Assembly: GCA_964610505.1 (NCBI GenBank)
Contig: CAZSXU010000014.1
Coordinates: forward strand, 38,401 to 102,400
Reading direction: 5' to 3'
DNA length: 64,000 bases
From: CAZSXU01 sp964610505
GTDB lineage: Bacteria > Arandabacterota > Arandabacteria > JAGLYR01
Each line of letters begins with the position of its first letter. Positions within the stretch are counted from its first letter, which is position 1. The notes under the pieces were generated by a model. The model was given only the letters and a program-made list of their open reading frames with translations. It was not told the origin of the DNA and made no database searches. Below, piece by piece: positions 32,657-41,728 of the stretch. A program made the position numbers and the translations under genes.

Positions 32657-34675
32657 ATGCAAAAGGAATGGATCCTGAAGATTCTCGCCGTGGTGGTTGT
32701 TCTCTCCGCGGGATGTGAGAGCCGGTTGGACAACCCGGCCGATCCCGAAGCGGGAAACTATGTCGGGTTCAAACCGTGGGTCAATTCGGGTTTGCCCCTT
32801 CACGCTACGATCAACGACACGGTGGCCTTCGCCGGAGTGTTTCAGGGTCCCCTGGACAAGGTGGATCGATACGAGTGGGATTTCGACGGGAACGGCCGCG
32901 CGGAGTTCTCTTCGTCCCTGAGCGGTGAGGCGGTTTGGGTTTACGGCGAGGTCGGTCGCTACATGGCCGCGTTCACGGTCTGGGATCAGGCCGGGTTCTC
33001 CAAATCCGACACGGCGGAGGTGACCATTACCAATGAGCCTCCGGATCCGCAAGGAGGACCCGATGTGCACAGCTTCGTCGACTGGACCGTCGATCTTCCG
33101 GCGGAGGGACAGGACGACGGCCGGATCGTTGAATACCGCTGGGATTACCAGGGTGACGGCCAGGTGGACTGGACGGGGGCCGGGCCCGAGACGGTGCAGG
33201 TTCAGTACGGGGAGGCGGGTTTCTACACGGCCGTTCTCGAGCTGGTGGACGACGATGCCAACTCCGCGAAAGATACGGTGGCTGTTTCGATCTCGATGGG
33301 CGCCCCGTCGGCCGACGCGGGCCCGGACACCGCCGTCTCCATCAACGACCTGGTGGTGTTTCGCGGGAGCGGTGTGGATACCAACGGGACCTTGAGTCTG
33401 TATGAGTGGGATCTGGACGGCGACGGGGTGATCGATTGGGCCTCGGAATCGACGGGTCGGACCGAGCGGATTCTCGAATCGGTCGGGATCCGGATAGCCG
33501 TTCTTACCGTGACGGACGACGACGGGTTCATAGATCGTGACACCGTACAGGTTGTCGTGACCGACGAAACGCCGATCGTGGCCATTGAGGATCTGGGGAC
33601 GGGGTGGTGCGCCGAGCCCGACACGCTCGTTGCAGACGTGATCGATGACGGCCGGATTGTCTTGTACGAATGGGACTTCGACGGCGATGGCATGTTTGAC
33701 TGGTCGTCGGAGGAATTGAATTGGGCGGTGAACTTCTATTCCGTAGGCGACTATTTCCCCAGTCTCAGGGTACTGGATGACGATGGTCATGTCACGACGG
33801 GGACACTGACCTACTCCGTCAGCCCCTGGGCCCGGGCGGCTCCCATGAACGTCCCGCGCTCGGGCGTCGGCGTCGAAGCCGTCGACGGGGTTGTCTATGC
33901 TCTGGCGGGTTTCTCATACGGGATTGGGGCTTACCTGTCCGCGGCGGAGGCCTACGATCCGGCCGTGGGGAAGTGGGAAAGCCGCCGCCCGATGTCGCTC
34001 TCGCAATCGGGTATGGCGACCGCCGTTTTCGGGGATCGGATCTACGGCATCGCCGGCTGCGCGGTGGGCGAAGAGCGGGGGGCGGTCGAAGAGTACTGGC
34101 CCCAATACGACCTCTGGGCGCGGCGCACGTCGGTTCGGATGCGGAGATGCATGGCCACGTCGGAAACCGTGGGCGATCGAATCTACATCATCGGCGGCGA
34201 GAACGGTGAGGAGATGTCCTCGGTGGAGGTGGTGCATCTGACGACCTGGGAATGGAGTGTGAGGGCCCCGATGCCCACACCCCGCCATGCGATGGCGTCC
34301 GTGGTCGTGGACGGCAAAGTATATGTGATCGGGGGCGTGGGTGGCGGCGGGCTCCTGTCTACGGTTGAGGTCTATGACCCGGCGACGGACTCCTGGGAAA
34401 CCAGGTCTCCGATGCCTACGCCGAGGGCCGGCCTGGCTGCCGTGGTCTGGAACGACAAGATCTTCGCCATTGCCGGTTCCTATCTGGACGTCGTCGAGGT
34501 ATACGACGTCACCACCGACACCTGGACGACCGGGAGCCCCATGTTTACCAAACGCTTCGGTGCCGGGGCGGCGGTGATCGATGATGTGATCTACGTTGTT
34601 GGAGGAGAAACGCTGACCTCGTATCTCTCGCTCCTCGAGGTCTACGCGCCCAGCTGTGACGGGTTCGGTCCGTAG
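32657..34675 (+). CDS. lipoprotein with four PKD domains and a Kelch beta-propeller
   Basis: 672 residues from ATG at 32657; TTG 32642 overlapping the upstream stop is a possible start. Lipobox LSAGC places the lipid at about Cys20. Four PKD-type domains are recognised by repeated YEWDFDGNGR, YRWDYQGDGQVDW, YEWDLDGDGVIDW and YEWDFDGDGMFDW cores; these D-rich loops could bind calcium. Then come six Kelch repeats (VDGVVYALAGF, FGDRIYGIAG, VGDRIYIIGGENGE, VDGKVYVIGGVGGG, WNDKIFAIAG, IDDVIYVVGGET). The architecture indicates surface-exposed protein or glycan binding. It is the plus-strand counterpart of the NHL lipoprotein, each paired with a PEGA protein and diverging from the same regulatory region. 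Confidence 0.87.
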   Translation: MQKEWILKILAVVVVLSAGCESRLDNPADPEAGNYVGFKPWVNSGLPLHATINDTVAFAGVFQGPLDKVDRYEWDFDGNGRAEFSSSLSGEAVWVYGEVGRYMAAFTVWDQAGFSKSDTAEVTITNEPPDPQGGPDVHSFVDWTVDLPAEGQDDGRIVEYRWDYQGDGQVDWTGAGPETVQVQYGEAGFYTAVLELVDDDANSAKDTVAVSISMGAPSADAGPDTAVSINDLVVFRGSGVDTNGTLSLYEWDLDGDGVIDWASESTGRTERILESVGIRIAVLTVTDDDGFIDRDTVQVVVTDETPIVAIEDLGTGWCAEPDTLVADVIDDGRIVLYEWDFDGDGMFDWSSEELNWAVNFYSVGDYFPSLRVLDDDGHVTTGTLTYSVSPWARAAPMNVPRSGVGVEAVDGVVYALAGFSYGIGAYLSAAEAYDPAVGKWESRRPMSLSQSGMATAVFGDRIYGIAGCAVGEERGAVEEYWPQYDLWARRTSVRMRRCMATSETVGDRIYIIGGENGEEMSSVEVVHLTTWEWSVRAPMPTPRHAMASVVVDGKVYVIGGVGGGGLLSTVEVYDPATDSWETRSPMPTPRAGLAAVVWNDKIFAIAGSYLDVVEVYDVTTDTWTTGSPMFTKRFGAGAAVIDDVIYVVGGETLTSYLSLLEVYAPSCDGFGP

Positions 34676-34740
34676 CCCGCATGTCCACGCCGCCCTTCCG
34701 GCGCGTTTCCCGGACCGCAGGACGCCGTCGAGCAAATGGC

Positions 34741-34769
34741 TTGACGGGCGGCGGGGAGCGCGTTTTAAT
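34741..34769 (+). promoter_or_regulatory. sigma-70 promoter of dsbD
   Basis: TTGACG (34741-34746), 17 nt, TTTAAT (34764-34769). A start near 34776 leaves about 76 nt before TTG 34852 and makes the ATG at 34783 implausible. Confidence 0.55.
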
Positions 34770-34851
34770 ATGTCCAGAAGAGATGGACATTCAAGATCGG
34801 CGATTCTGGAAGGGAAAAATCAAACGATACGATTCGACAGGAGGGATCCTC

Positions 34852-36654
34852 TTGAGTCTCTCCCGTTTTCTCATCGTGGGCCTTGCGGTTTTGGGGCTCG
34901 GTGCGGGAGTTGGAACGGCGAGATCCGGTGAGCTGGACGCGGTCGAAGAGATCGTGACGGCGGCCGGGTACGTTTCCGTGGACAGGGTGGCCCGCGGCAG
35001 CAGTTTTCGAATTGCCGTCGAGGTGGACATCTCGCCCGCCTGGCACGCGAACGCCCACGTGCCCACGGACGAGTTTATGGTTCCCACGGATCTGAAGCTG
35101 GACGCCACCGCGGGAATCGCGATCGGCCGGATCACGTATCCCCCGGCTGTAGAGCGAACCCTGGAGTTCAGCGACCGCCCTCTAGCCGTGTATGAGGGGC
35201 GACTGGTCATCATCGCGTCTGCGAGTGTGTCCGAGAGCGCCGATCTGGGAGCAGGAAGTATCCGGGGGCGTCTGAGCTACCAGGCGTGTGACGATCGGAA
35301 CTGCCTCGCTCCGGCTGAGATCCAGATCGACATTCCGCTCGAGGTCGTGCCTGCCGGAACACCGGCCCAGGCCGTACACCCGGAGATCTTCTCAAGAGCG
35401 GGGATCGAGGCGGAGGCGAGCCGGGAGGCTTCCCGCGGGGGATTGGCCGGAATCATCCAGGAGAGGGGGCTGCTGGTGGCCCTTCTGATGGTCTTCGGAT
35501 GGGGGCTCGGGCTGAACCTCACGCCCTGCGTGTATCCGATGATCCCTCTTACGGTGGGCTATTTCGGCGCGCAGGCGGGGGGACGGTTGTCCGCTCGGCT
35601 GGTACTGGCCTTTGCCTATTTCCTCGGAATCGCCGTGATGTACTCCACGCTGGGCGTCGTCGCCGCGGCCACCGGCGGGTTGTTCGGGGCGGCGCTCCAG
35701 AGCCCCGCCATCCTCGGCGTCGTGGCCGCAATCCTTGTGGCGCTCTCCCTGAACATGTTCGGTGTATACGAGATCCGGCTCCCCGGATTCCTGATGCGGG
35801 CGGGAGGAGGCGCGCGGCAGGGAGTCGTCGGCGCGCTGGTGATGGGGCTGACGGTGGGAATCGTGGCGGCCCCCTGTGTCGGGGCCGTGGTCGCCGCTCT
35901 CCTCATCTACGTGGCCGAGATGGGAGATCTGTTCCTCGGGTTCTGGCTGTTTTTCGCTCTCGCGTGTGGTATGGGCGTGCCGTTTCTCTTCCTTGCCGTG
36001 TTTTCCAGTTCGATCAGCAGCCTCCCCAGCTCGGGGGAGTGGATGAACTGGATCAAGAGACTCTTCGGGATCGTACTGATCGGCATGGCCATCTACTTCC
36101 TGAGGACGCTTCTGACGCCGAGAGTCACGCACTATCTGCTGCCTCTCACGGCCGTGGTTGGAGGGATCTACCTGGGCTTCATCGACCGGACTCACTCGAC
36201 GTCCAGGGCGTTTCCCTGGATCAAGCGGGGGGTGGGCGTGATCGGGATGGTGGTGGCTCTCTGGCTTCTCATGCCCCAGGCGCGTGTCCAGGGCCTTCCG
36301 TGGGAACCGTATCGGGCGGAACTCTACGAGCAGGCGCTGTCGGGGGGGCGGCCCGTGATCATCGACTTTTCGGCGGATTGGTGCATCCCCTGCCATGAGC
36401 TGGAGAGCCGAACCTTCTCGGACCCGAGAGTCATCCAGCGCTCGGGCGGGATTGCGTTCCTGATGGTCGATCTGACCCGCTCGGGGGGAACCGAGGAGAA
36501 GACTCTGAAGGAACAGTTTGACATCATCGGCGTGCCGACGGTCGTCTTCATCGATTCTGAGGGCCGCGAAGTCCGGGCGTTGAGGGTGGAGGGTTTCGTC
36601 GAGGCCGATGAGTTTGTGGAGAGGATGGACGCCTTTTCGGGAGCCGCCTTCTAG
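34852..36654 (+). CDS. dsbD: thiol:disulfide interchange protein DsbD
   Basis: 600 residues from TTG at 34852, selected because AGGAGGG ends 6 nt before it and a clean signal peptide starts there; an in-frame ATG at 34783 lacks both. Domains: periplasmic DsbD-alpha with C146 and C151 (QACDDRNC), eight-helix membrane domain with the paired cysteines C226 (LTPCVYPMIPL) and C342 (AAPCVGA), and C-terminal thioredoxin-like domain with C511-I-P-C514. DsbD carries electrons from cytosolic thioredoxin to periplasmic partners such as DsbC, cytochrome c maturation proteins or other thiol enzymes. All six redox cysteines are present. No ccm genes are adjacent. Confidence 0.93.
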   Translation: MSLSRFLIVGLAVLGLGAGVGTARSGELDAVEEIVTAAGYVSVDRVARGSSFRIAVEVDISPAWHANAHVPTDEFMVPTDLKLDATAGIAIGRITYPPAVERTLEFSDRPLAVYEGRLVIIASASVSESADLGAGSIRGRLSYQACDDRNCLAPAEIQIDIPLEVVPAGTPAQAVHPEIFSRAGIEAEASREASRGGLAGIIQERGLLVALLMVFGWGLGLNLTPCVYPMIPLTVGYFGAQAGGRLSARLVLAFAYFLGIAVMYSTLGVVAAATGGLFGAALQSPAILGVVAAILVALSLNMFGVYEIRLPGFLMRAGGGARQGVVGALVMGLTVGIVAAPCVGAVVAALLIYVAEMGDLFLGFWLFFALACGMGVPFLFLAVFSSSISSLPSSGEWMNWIKRLFGIVLIGMAIYFLRTLLTPRVTHYLLPLTAVVGGIYLGFIDRTHSTSRAFPWIKRGVGVIGMVVALWLLMPQARVQGLPWEPYRAELYEQALSGGRPVIIDFSADWCIPCHELESRTFSDPRVIQRSGGIAFLMVDLTRSGGTEEKTLKEQFDIIGVPTVVFIDSEGREVRALRVEGFVEADEFVERMDAFSGAAF

Positions 36655-36685
36655 GTGGGGTGTTCAGAAACGCTCCAGGCGGGAC

Positions 36686-36714
36686 TTGACCCCTCGTGGT
36701 CGTCGTGGTAGAAT
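36686..36714 (+). promoter_or_regulatory. sigma-70 promoter for phosphatase/aminotransferase pair
   Basis: TTGACC (36686-36691), 17 nt, TAGAAT (36709-36714). Start near 36721, 30 nt before ATG 36751. Confidence 0.7.
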
Positions 36715-36750
36715 GCTCTTGGGTGCATGCGACGCCTTCGAAGGGGCAGA

Positions 36751-37404
36751 ATGACAACCATTTACCTGGCACGGCACGGCCAGACCGAATGGAATCATGG
36801 TGTTCCCCGCTATGGCGGGGTCAGTGATATTGATCTCAATGAGACGGGAAAAGCCCAGGCGCAATGCCTGGCGGAACGGCTCAAGGGATCCCACCTCGAA
36901 GCCATCTACTCCAGCCCCCTGAAACGTGCTCTCCTTACGGCCCAGATCATCGGCAAGACCCTGGAACTTCCCGTGGTTGTGGACACCGGTTTTCGCGAAA
37001 TTCACTACGGCGCATGGGAAGGGCTGACGCATGGCGAGATTCTCTCCGAGGATGCTGACCTGCGCAGGCGATGGGAGACCGATCCGGCGACGGAAAAACC
37101 CCCCGGAGGGGAGACGGGAATCGAAGTGGCCGAGAGGTGTCTGGCTTCCCTCTGCAAAATCCTGGAGAAGAGGGACGGCGCGAGCCTCCTGATTGTTTCC
37201 CACAAGACCGTGCATCGCCTGATCCTGTGCGCAACCCTCGGAATCGACTTGACCGAGTACCGGCGGAAGTTCTCCCTGGGCAACGCGGCCCTCAGCGCCC
37301 TGGAGTACGATGGAGAGAATTTCCTCCTTGCCCTTCATAACGACAAGAGCCACCTGCAGAGCCTCGTCCCGCAACGAAGGAAGGAGAACGAAAGTGTCCG
37401 ATAG
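36751..37404 (+). CDS. histidine phosphatase (phosphoglycerate mutase-like)
   Basis: 217 residues from ATG at 36751 with AAGGGG upstream. The catalytic motif is ARHGQTEWN at residues 7-15; the other pocket residues are in SSPLKRALLTAQ, REIHYGAWEGLTHGEI and SHKTVHRLIL. This places it in branch 1 of the superfamily, with phosphatases such as CobC/GpmB-type enzymes; substrate not predictable from sequence. Its last 11 nt overlap the aminotransferase start (GTG 37394), so the two are co-translated and may act in one pathway, for example dephosphorylating a product or precursor of the aminotransferase. Confidence 0.88.
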   Translation: MTTIYLARHGQTEWNHGVPRYGGVSDIDLNETGKAQAQCLAERLKGSHLEAIYSSPLKRALLTAQIIGKTLELPVVVDTGFREIHYGAWEGLTHGEILSEDADLRRRWETDPATEKPPGGETGIEVAERCLASLCKILEKRDGASLLIVSHKTVHRLILCATLGIDLTEYRRKFSLGNAALSALEYDGENFLLALHNDKSHLQSLVPQRRKENESVR

Positions 37405-38728
37405 TAGATTCCCTCTTGACCGCGACGTCGTAGGCCGGATCATCCGCGATCAACGCGTCGACATGGATAGGGTCAACATTCGAGAGATGGCGAAGATCGT
37501 CAAGGCGGTGGAGGGGGAACTCGATGTCCGATTCATCCGAATGGAAATCGGAATCCCGGGCCTGCCGTTGAACGACCTGGCGCCTCGAGCGGAGGCGGAG
37601 ATCTTCGCAGAGGGAAAAGGAAACGAGTATGCGCCGTTCGAAGGCACGGATCGGTTGAGGGCGGCGGCGTCCAGGTTCGTGAAGATGTTTCTCAATCTGG
37701 ACGTTCCGGCCCAGCACTGCATCGCGACCAACGGTGCGATGCAGGGCGGTTTCGTGGCTCAGGCCGTTGCCGGTGGGCTCTATCCGGATCGCAAAACGAT
37801 CCTTTACATTGATCCCAGCTTCCCGGTGAACCGCCTGCAGGCCAGATTCCTCGGGCTTGACGTCGACTCAGTCGACCTCTCCGATTATCGCGGTGACGCC
37901 CTGGTGGCCGCCATCGAGAAGCGTTTTCGCAAGGGCGACGTCGGAGGACTGCTGTGGTCGACACCCAACAACCCGTCGTGGGTGGTTCTCACCGACGGAG
38001 AGATGAAAGGGATCGCGCGTCTTCTGGACGAACATGACGTGATCGGGATTGAGGATCTTGCCTACATCTGCATGGACTTTCGCAAGGACTACGGAAAGCC
38101 GGGCGCGCCGCCCTATCCCCCCTGTGTCGGGCACTTCGGCCGGAACTACATCATGCTCCTCAGCGGTTCCAAGGCGTTCAGCTACGCCGGCCAGCGAATC
38201 GGCGTCGCGGTCATTTCTCCCGCGCTGGCCGAGAGACGGTATGACCACCTGGTCGGTCGGTTCGGGACGGACCGGGTGGGCGAGGCGTTCACGAAGGGCG
38301 GGGTATACCCCATGACCGCGGGGGTGGCGCAATCCTCGCAGAACGGTCTTGCGGCCCTGATGGAGAAGGCCTGCGACGGCGAGTACGACTTCGTGGCGCA
38401 GGTCAAGGAATACGCGACGCGGGCCAAACATATGAAGAAAAGCATGCTCTCCAACGGGTTCAGTCTTGTGTACGACAACGATCTCGGTGAGCCCCTGGCG
38501 GACGGTTTCTATTTCACTGTTCGCTACAACGGGTATACGGCCGGCCGATTGCTTCAGGAAATGCTCCTCTATGGACTGAGCGCAATTCCTCTCTCGGTGG
38601 CGGGCAGCAAGTCCAAGGACGGGATCCGCGTCTGCGTGTCCAAAACGGGGCTGGATCTCATGGACGAGTTCGACGAGCGCATTCGCCGGTTCAAGGAGGA
38701 CCATTCCGTCGCACCGGCAAGCCGGTAG
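37394..38728 (+). CDS. fold-type I PLP-dependent aminotransferase
   Basis: 444 residues from GTG at 37394 (AAGGAG 8 nt upstream), inside the end of the phosphatase gene. The class I/II aminotransferase pattern is clear: GNEYAPFEGTDRLRAAASRF, CIATNGAMQGGF (cofactor phosphate loop), STPNNPSWVVLTD, EDLAYICMDF, and LLSGSKAFSYAGQRIG with the PLP lysine K260. A C-terminal small domain follows. It probably transaminates an alpha-keto acid or amino acid; sequence alone does not give the substrate. The overlapping phosphatase is the main functional clue. A hairpin lies about 50 nt beyond the stop. Confidence 0.88.
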   Translation: MSDSRFPLDRDVVGRIIRDQRVDMDRVNIREMAKIVKAVEGELDVRFIRMEIGIPGLPLNDLAPRAEAEIFAEGKGNEYAPFEGTDRLRAAASRFVKMFLNLDVPAQHCIATNGAMQGGFVAQAVAGGLYPDRKTILYIDPSFPVNRLQARFLGLDVDSVDLSDYRGDALVAAIEKRFRKGDVGGLLWSTPNNPSWVVLTDGEMKGIARLLDEHDVIGIEDLAYICMDFRKDYGKPGAPPYPPCVGHFGRNYIMLLSGSKAFSYAGQRIGVAVISPALAERRYDHLVGRFGTDRVGEAFTKGGVYPMTAGVAQSSQNGLAALMEKACDGEYDFVAQVKEYATRAKHMKKSMLSNGFSLVYDNDLGEPLADGFYFTVRYNGYTAGRLLQEMLLYGLSAIPLSVAGSKSKDGIRVCVSKTGLDLMDEFDERIRRFKEDHSVAPASR

Positions 38729-38778
38729 AACGAAACCTTACGAGCCGGCCGTGGATGTCACGGATGCAAAGCCGAGAT

Positions 38779-38809
38779 GGAGGCCCGGGTGCTTCGCATT
38801 CGGGCCTCC
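38779..38809. repeat. hairpin downstream of the aminotransferase
   Basis: GGAGGCCCG (38779-38787) pairs with CGGGCCTCC (38801-38809); the inner bases GGTGC/GCATT extend the stem with two G-U pairs around TTC. No T-run follows, so factor-independent termination is doubtful. Confidence 0.45.
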
Positions 38810-38955
38810 GGGTTGTGATCCGGGAAATCCGTGACCTCTGTGGTTGCCGTTTGTCCTTGCGTCCCCAAAACCCTCTTTGCGATTCCTCGATTTCATGCTT
38901 TACTCTACGCTCGTTCACGTGTTGACCCCATACCTCATCTGGAGTGGAATTCCGG

Positions 38956-40503
38956 ATGGATCTCGGGATGCGAATGAAGCGGTTCATCGCCGTTCTGCTG
39001 CTGGTCTCGGCCGTATGGATCCCCGCGCTCGGCGCCCAGGAGGTCCGCGTCGCCGAAGAATCCGCCGAGGCCGATTCCGCCGAAGCCGAGGAAGAGAAGA
39101 TCAAGCGAGATCCGAAATTCCGCGTCGAGTTCAGCGTCTCGGCCGAGGTTCTCTTTACCATGATTCGGCTCCGGTACGGGGTCCTTCCGGCTACGGACTA
39201 TCAGGCCGACGTCGACAGTGCGTTTGGGGTGTTCGCCGACCACCCCGCGGTACACTCGGTCGGAGACTTGCTGGATCGAGGGGCCAGACTTGAGGCGCTC
39301 ATGAACACGATCGTCTGCCATGGTCCTCCGCCGGACCTGGCGAAGGAGTACCCCTACTGGACTCCGGATTCCACCGCCGTGGGGACGCGTGAGGAAGACC
39401 GCAGCCGGCTCCTCTCGGCGATCCGCGGCTTCTACCGAGATACGGATTTCCAGGGATTCTGGAATCTGCGCTGGGAAGAGTTGACCGACGACGTTGAGGA
39501 GGAAGGGGGGACGGAGGAACCCGGGGTTCCGGAAGAGACCGCCGTTGTCGAAGACTCTGTGGGGGCGGAGTCCCCGCTTCCCCTGTGGACCCGCGGGTTC
39601 GAGGCGGTGGAGGAAAGCCTGTACGTTCTCCTTCACGCCGAAATGGCCCAGGAACCCTACCAGACGTACTATGGTTCCCGGGGCGACGCCGTGTATCTGT
39701 TCATTCCCACTCTTCAATCGCCCTCGGACACGGTGTTGGCGACGCGTTCCTACGGCAGAGAACTGCTCGCCTGGATCGCCCCGCTTTCGCCCGACAGCGT
39801 AGCGCTGTGGGACCGGTCCCGCCTGGATCCCCAGAGGGCCCGGGAGATGGGGATCGCCGTCGTCGAACCCCTGGCCGAGTGGCTGTGGCCGTACCTGGCG
39901 GAGTACCAGTATCTGTTTGAATACCTGATGCGCGGTCGGGGGCGGCTGGGTCTATGGGATTCGTGGGGAGAGTGCTTCGTAGAGCACCTGCGCCGTGCGG
40001 TGAATGCCCGGGTGATCCGATCCGTCCGGGGAGAACATGCCGCCGAGGGTTACCTGGACGCTCGGGAAGAGGAAGGATACGGACTGATCCGCATTCTGCA
40101 CGACCGGCTGGAGGACTACGAGGCCGACCGGGGCCGATATCTCTCGCTTCCCGACTTCTGTCCGGTTCTCATCTCGGCGCTGGGAAACGTCAGGGCCGAG
40201 GTCGGATCGAGAGAAGCCGCCTTCGGCGTTACCGTCCGGGGAGTCGACTCGGGGCTCCTTGTGACGCGTGTGTTTAAGGGACTTGCCGCGGAGCGGGCCG
40301 GCGTGGCCGTCGGCGATACGCTGATTCGCGTCGGGGGGGTGCCGGTAGAACCGGACGTCGATCTGGAGGCACGGGCCCGAACCGAGGGCGTCGGGGGGCG
40401 GATCGAAATCCAGGTCGAGAGAAACGGCCGGGTTCGCGATCGCGTATTGCTCCTCGGCGCCGATCTGATCATTTTTCGGTTTTCTCGGGACGACGCCGAC
40501 TGA
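38956..40503 (+). CDS. secreted PDZ-domain protein
   Basis: 515 residues from ATG at 38956; nearby GTG 38944 and ATG 38968 are alternatives. Signal peptide ends at ALGA, followed by a Glu/Ala-rich acidic linker. The central 350 residues are largely helical and unfamiliar, with several Trp/Tyr-rich stretches. The C-terminal about 100 residues form a PDZ domain (FGVTVRGVDSGLLVTRVFKG ... ERAGVAVGDTLIRVGGVPVE). There is no protease triad attached, unlike DegP or CtpA, so it may act as a periplasmic adaptor or scaffold. A possible weak promoter, TTGCGA-N16-TTTACT, lies at 38877-38904. Confidence 0.7.
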   Translation: MDLGMRMKRFIAVLLLVSAVWIPALGAQEVRVAEESAEADSAEAEEEKIKRDPKFRVEFSVSAEVLFTMIRLRYGVLPATDYQADVDSAFGVFADHPAVHSVGDLLDRGARLEALMNTIVCHGPPPDLAKEYPYWTPDSTAVGTREEDRSRLLSAIRGFYRDTDFQGFWNLRWEELTDDVEEEGGTEEPGVPEETAVVEDSVGAESPLPLWTRGFEAVEESLYVLLHAEMAQEPYQTYYGSRGDAVYLFIPTLQSPSDTVLATRSYGRELLAWIAPLSPDSVALWDRSRLDPQRAREMGIAVVEPLAEWLWPYLAEYQYLFEYLMRGRGRLGLWDSWGECFVEHLRRAVNARVIRSVRGEHAAEGYLDAREEEGYGLIRILHDRLEDYEADRGRYLSLPDFCPVLISALGNVRAEVGSREAAFGVTVRGVDSGLLVTRVFKGLAAERAGVAVGDTLIRVGGVPVEPDVDLEARARTEGVGGRIEIQVERNGRVRDRVLLLGADLIIFRFSRDDAD

Positions 40504-40609
40504 ACGAGGCTTGTCCCTAAGCTCGCGGCAAGGATCTGCCGATCGGCAGGGAGTATGGGACTCCATGATCCGTCCCATCACGGGATCGGATTCCTCAGGA
40601 GACGCGCGG

Positions 40610-41335
40610 ATGGTCAACCCCAGAGTCCTGGTCGTCGTTCCCGCCCACAATGAGGCCGGCCGAATCGGCGACGTCGTGTCCGAGATTCGGCGCAAGGCGC
40701 CCGAGGTGGACATCGTCGTCATCGACGATGCCTCCCAGGACCATACGGGCGCCGAGGCTCGGGCCACCGGCTGCAAGGTCATCCGCCTTCCCGTCAATCT
40801 GGGAATCGGGGGAGCGGTGCAGGCCGGGTTCAAGTACGCTCACGAATCCGGCTACGACATTGTGGTTCAGATCGACGGGGACGGCCAGCACGATCCGGGT
40901 TTCCTCGGAGAACTGATCGAGCCCGTCCTTCGAGACCAGGCGGACATGGTGATCGGGTCCCGCTACTTCCCCGGCGCCGAGGACCGCGATTACAAGACTC
41001 CCATCACCCGCAAAGTGGGAATCGCGCTCTTCTCGTGGCTGACGACGATCATCATCGGTCGGCGAATCACCGACGTGACCTCCGGATTCCGGGCGATCAA
41101 TCGAAAGGTCCTGAGCTTCTTCGCCCGCGAGTACCCGACGGATTTCCCGGATTCCGAAGCGGCGATTCTGGTCCACTACCTGGGCGGGCGGATTCAGGAG
41201 ATTCCCGTCAAGATGCGCTTGCGCCGGGGAGGAAAATCGTCGACGACTCCCATCAAGTCGCTCTACTACCCGTTCAAGGTCGTAATATCGATTCTCGCCA
41301 CTCTGCTGAGAGAGAAACCTCGGGCCGACACGTAG
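40610..41335 (+). CDS. GT2-family glycosyltransferase (dolichyl-phosphate mannosyltransferase-like)
   Basis: 241 residues from ATG at 40610, with AGGAG 8 nt upstream. GT-A fold with VLVVVPAHNEAGRIGDVV, VDIVVIDDASQDHTG, NLGIGGAVQAGFKYA and the DxD-type loop QIDGDGQHDP. SGFRAINRKVL and PTDFPDSEA match the acceptor region. Such enzymes make polyprenyl-phosphate sugars at the cytosolic membrane face. Those donors feed GT-C enzymes, several of which are encoded in this window. Followed by a DUF2304 gene, a common pairing. Confidence 0.9.
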   Translation: MVNPRVLVVVPAHNEAGRIGDVVSEIRRKAPEVDIVVIDDASQDHTGAEARATGCKVIRLPVNLGIGGAVQAGFKYAHESGYDIVVQIDGDGQHDPGFLGELIEPVLRDQADMVIGSRYFPGAEDRDYKTPITRKVGIALFSWLTTIIIGRRITDVTSGFRAINRKVLSFFAREYPTDFPDSEAAILVHYLGGRIQEIPVKMRLRRGGKSSTTPIKSLYYPFKVVISILATLLREKPRADT

Positions 41336-41377
41336 GCGATCTCAAGCCCGAGATTCCGGCGCGGAAGGAGGAAGCCG

Positions 41378-41728
41378 ATGTCGCTGCGAGTTCAGATCGT
41401 CGCCGCCCTGGTCGCCGTGTTCGTAATGGTGTTCATCCTCGAATTGGTTCGCGGGAAGAAACTGCGGGAAGAATACTCGATTCTCTGGGTAGCGGCCGCG
41501 GCCCTCATGCTGCTGGTTGCTCTCTGGAAAGAGCTCCTGTTTGCCGTGGCCCGATTTCTGGGGGTCTTCAACGCGAATTCGCTCCTCTTCTTCCTGGGAT
41601 TCATCTTCGTCATGATCTATCTGGTGCATCTCTCTGTGAAGGTCTCGATTCTCACGGAGAGCAGTAAGGAGTACTCGCAGTACATCGGTTTGCTGAAGGC
41701 GGAATTGGAAGAGATGAGGAAGGGCTAG
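41378..41728 (+). CDS. DUF2304 family membrane protein
   Basis: 116 residues from ATG at 41378 (GGAAGGAGG upstream). Three TM helices (about 5-23, 34-55, 66-88) and a charged C-terminal tail, with the family signature GKKLREEYSILW. DUF2304 genes regularly follow GT2 glycosyltransferases and may help place the lipid-linked sugar in the membrane; the exact role is unknown. The stop shares bases with the RimO stop on the other strand (CTAG at 41725-41728). Confidence 0.85.
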   Translation: MSLRVQIVAALVAVFVMVFILELVRGKKLREEYSILWVAAAALMLLVALWKELLFAVARFLGVFNANSLLFFLGFIFVMIYLVHLSVKVSILTESSKEYSQYIGLLKAELEEMRKG

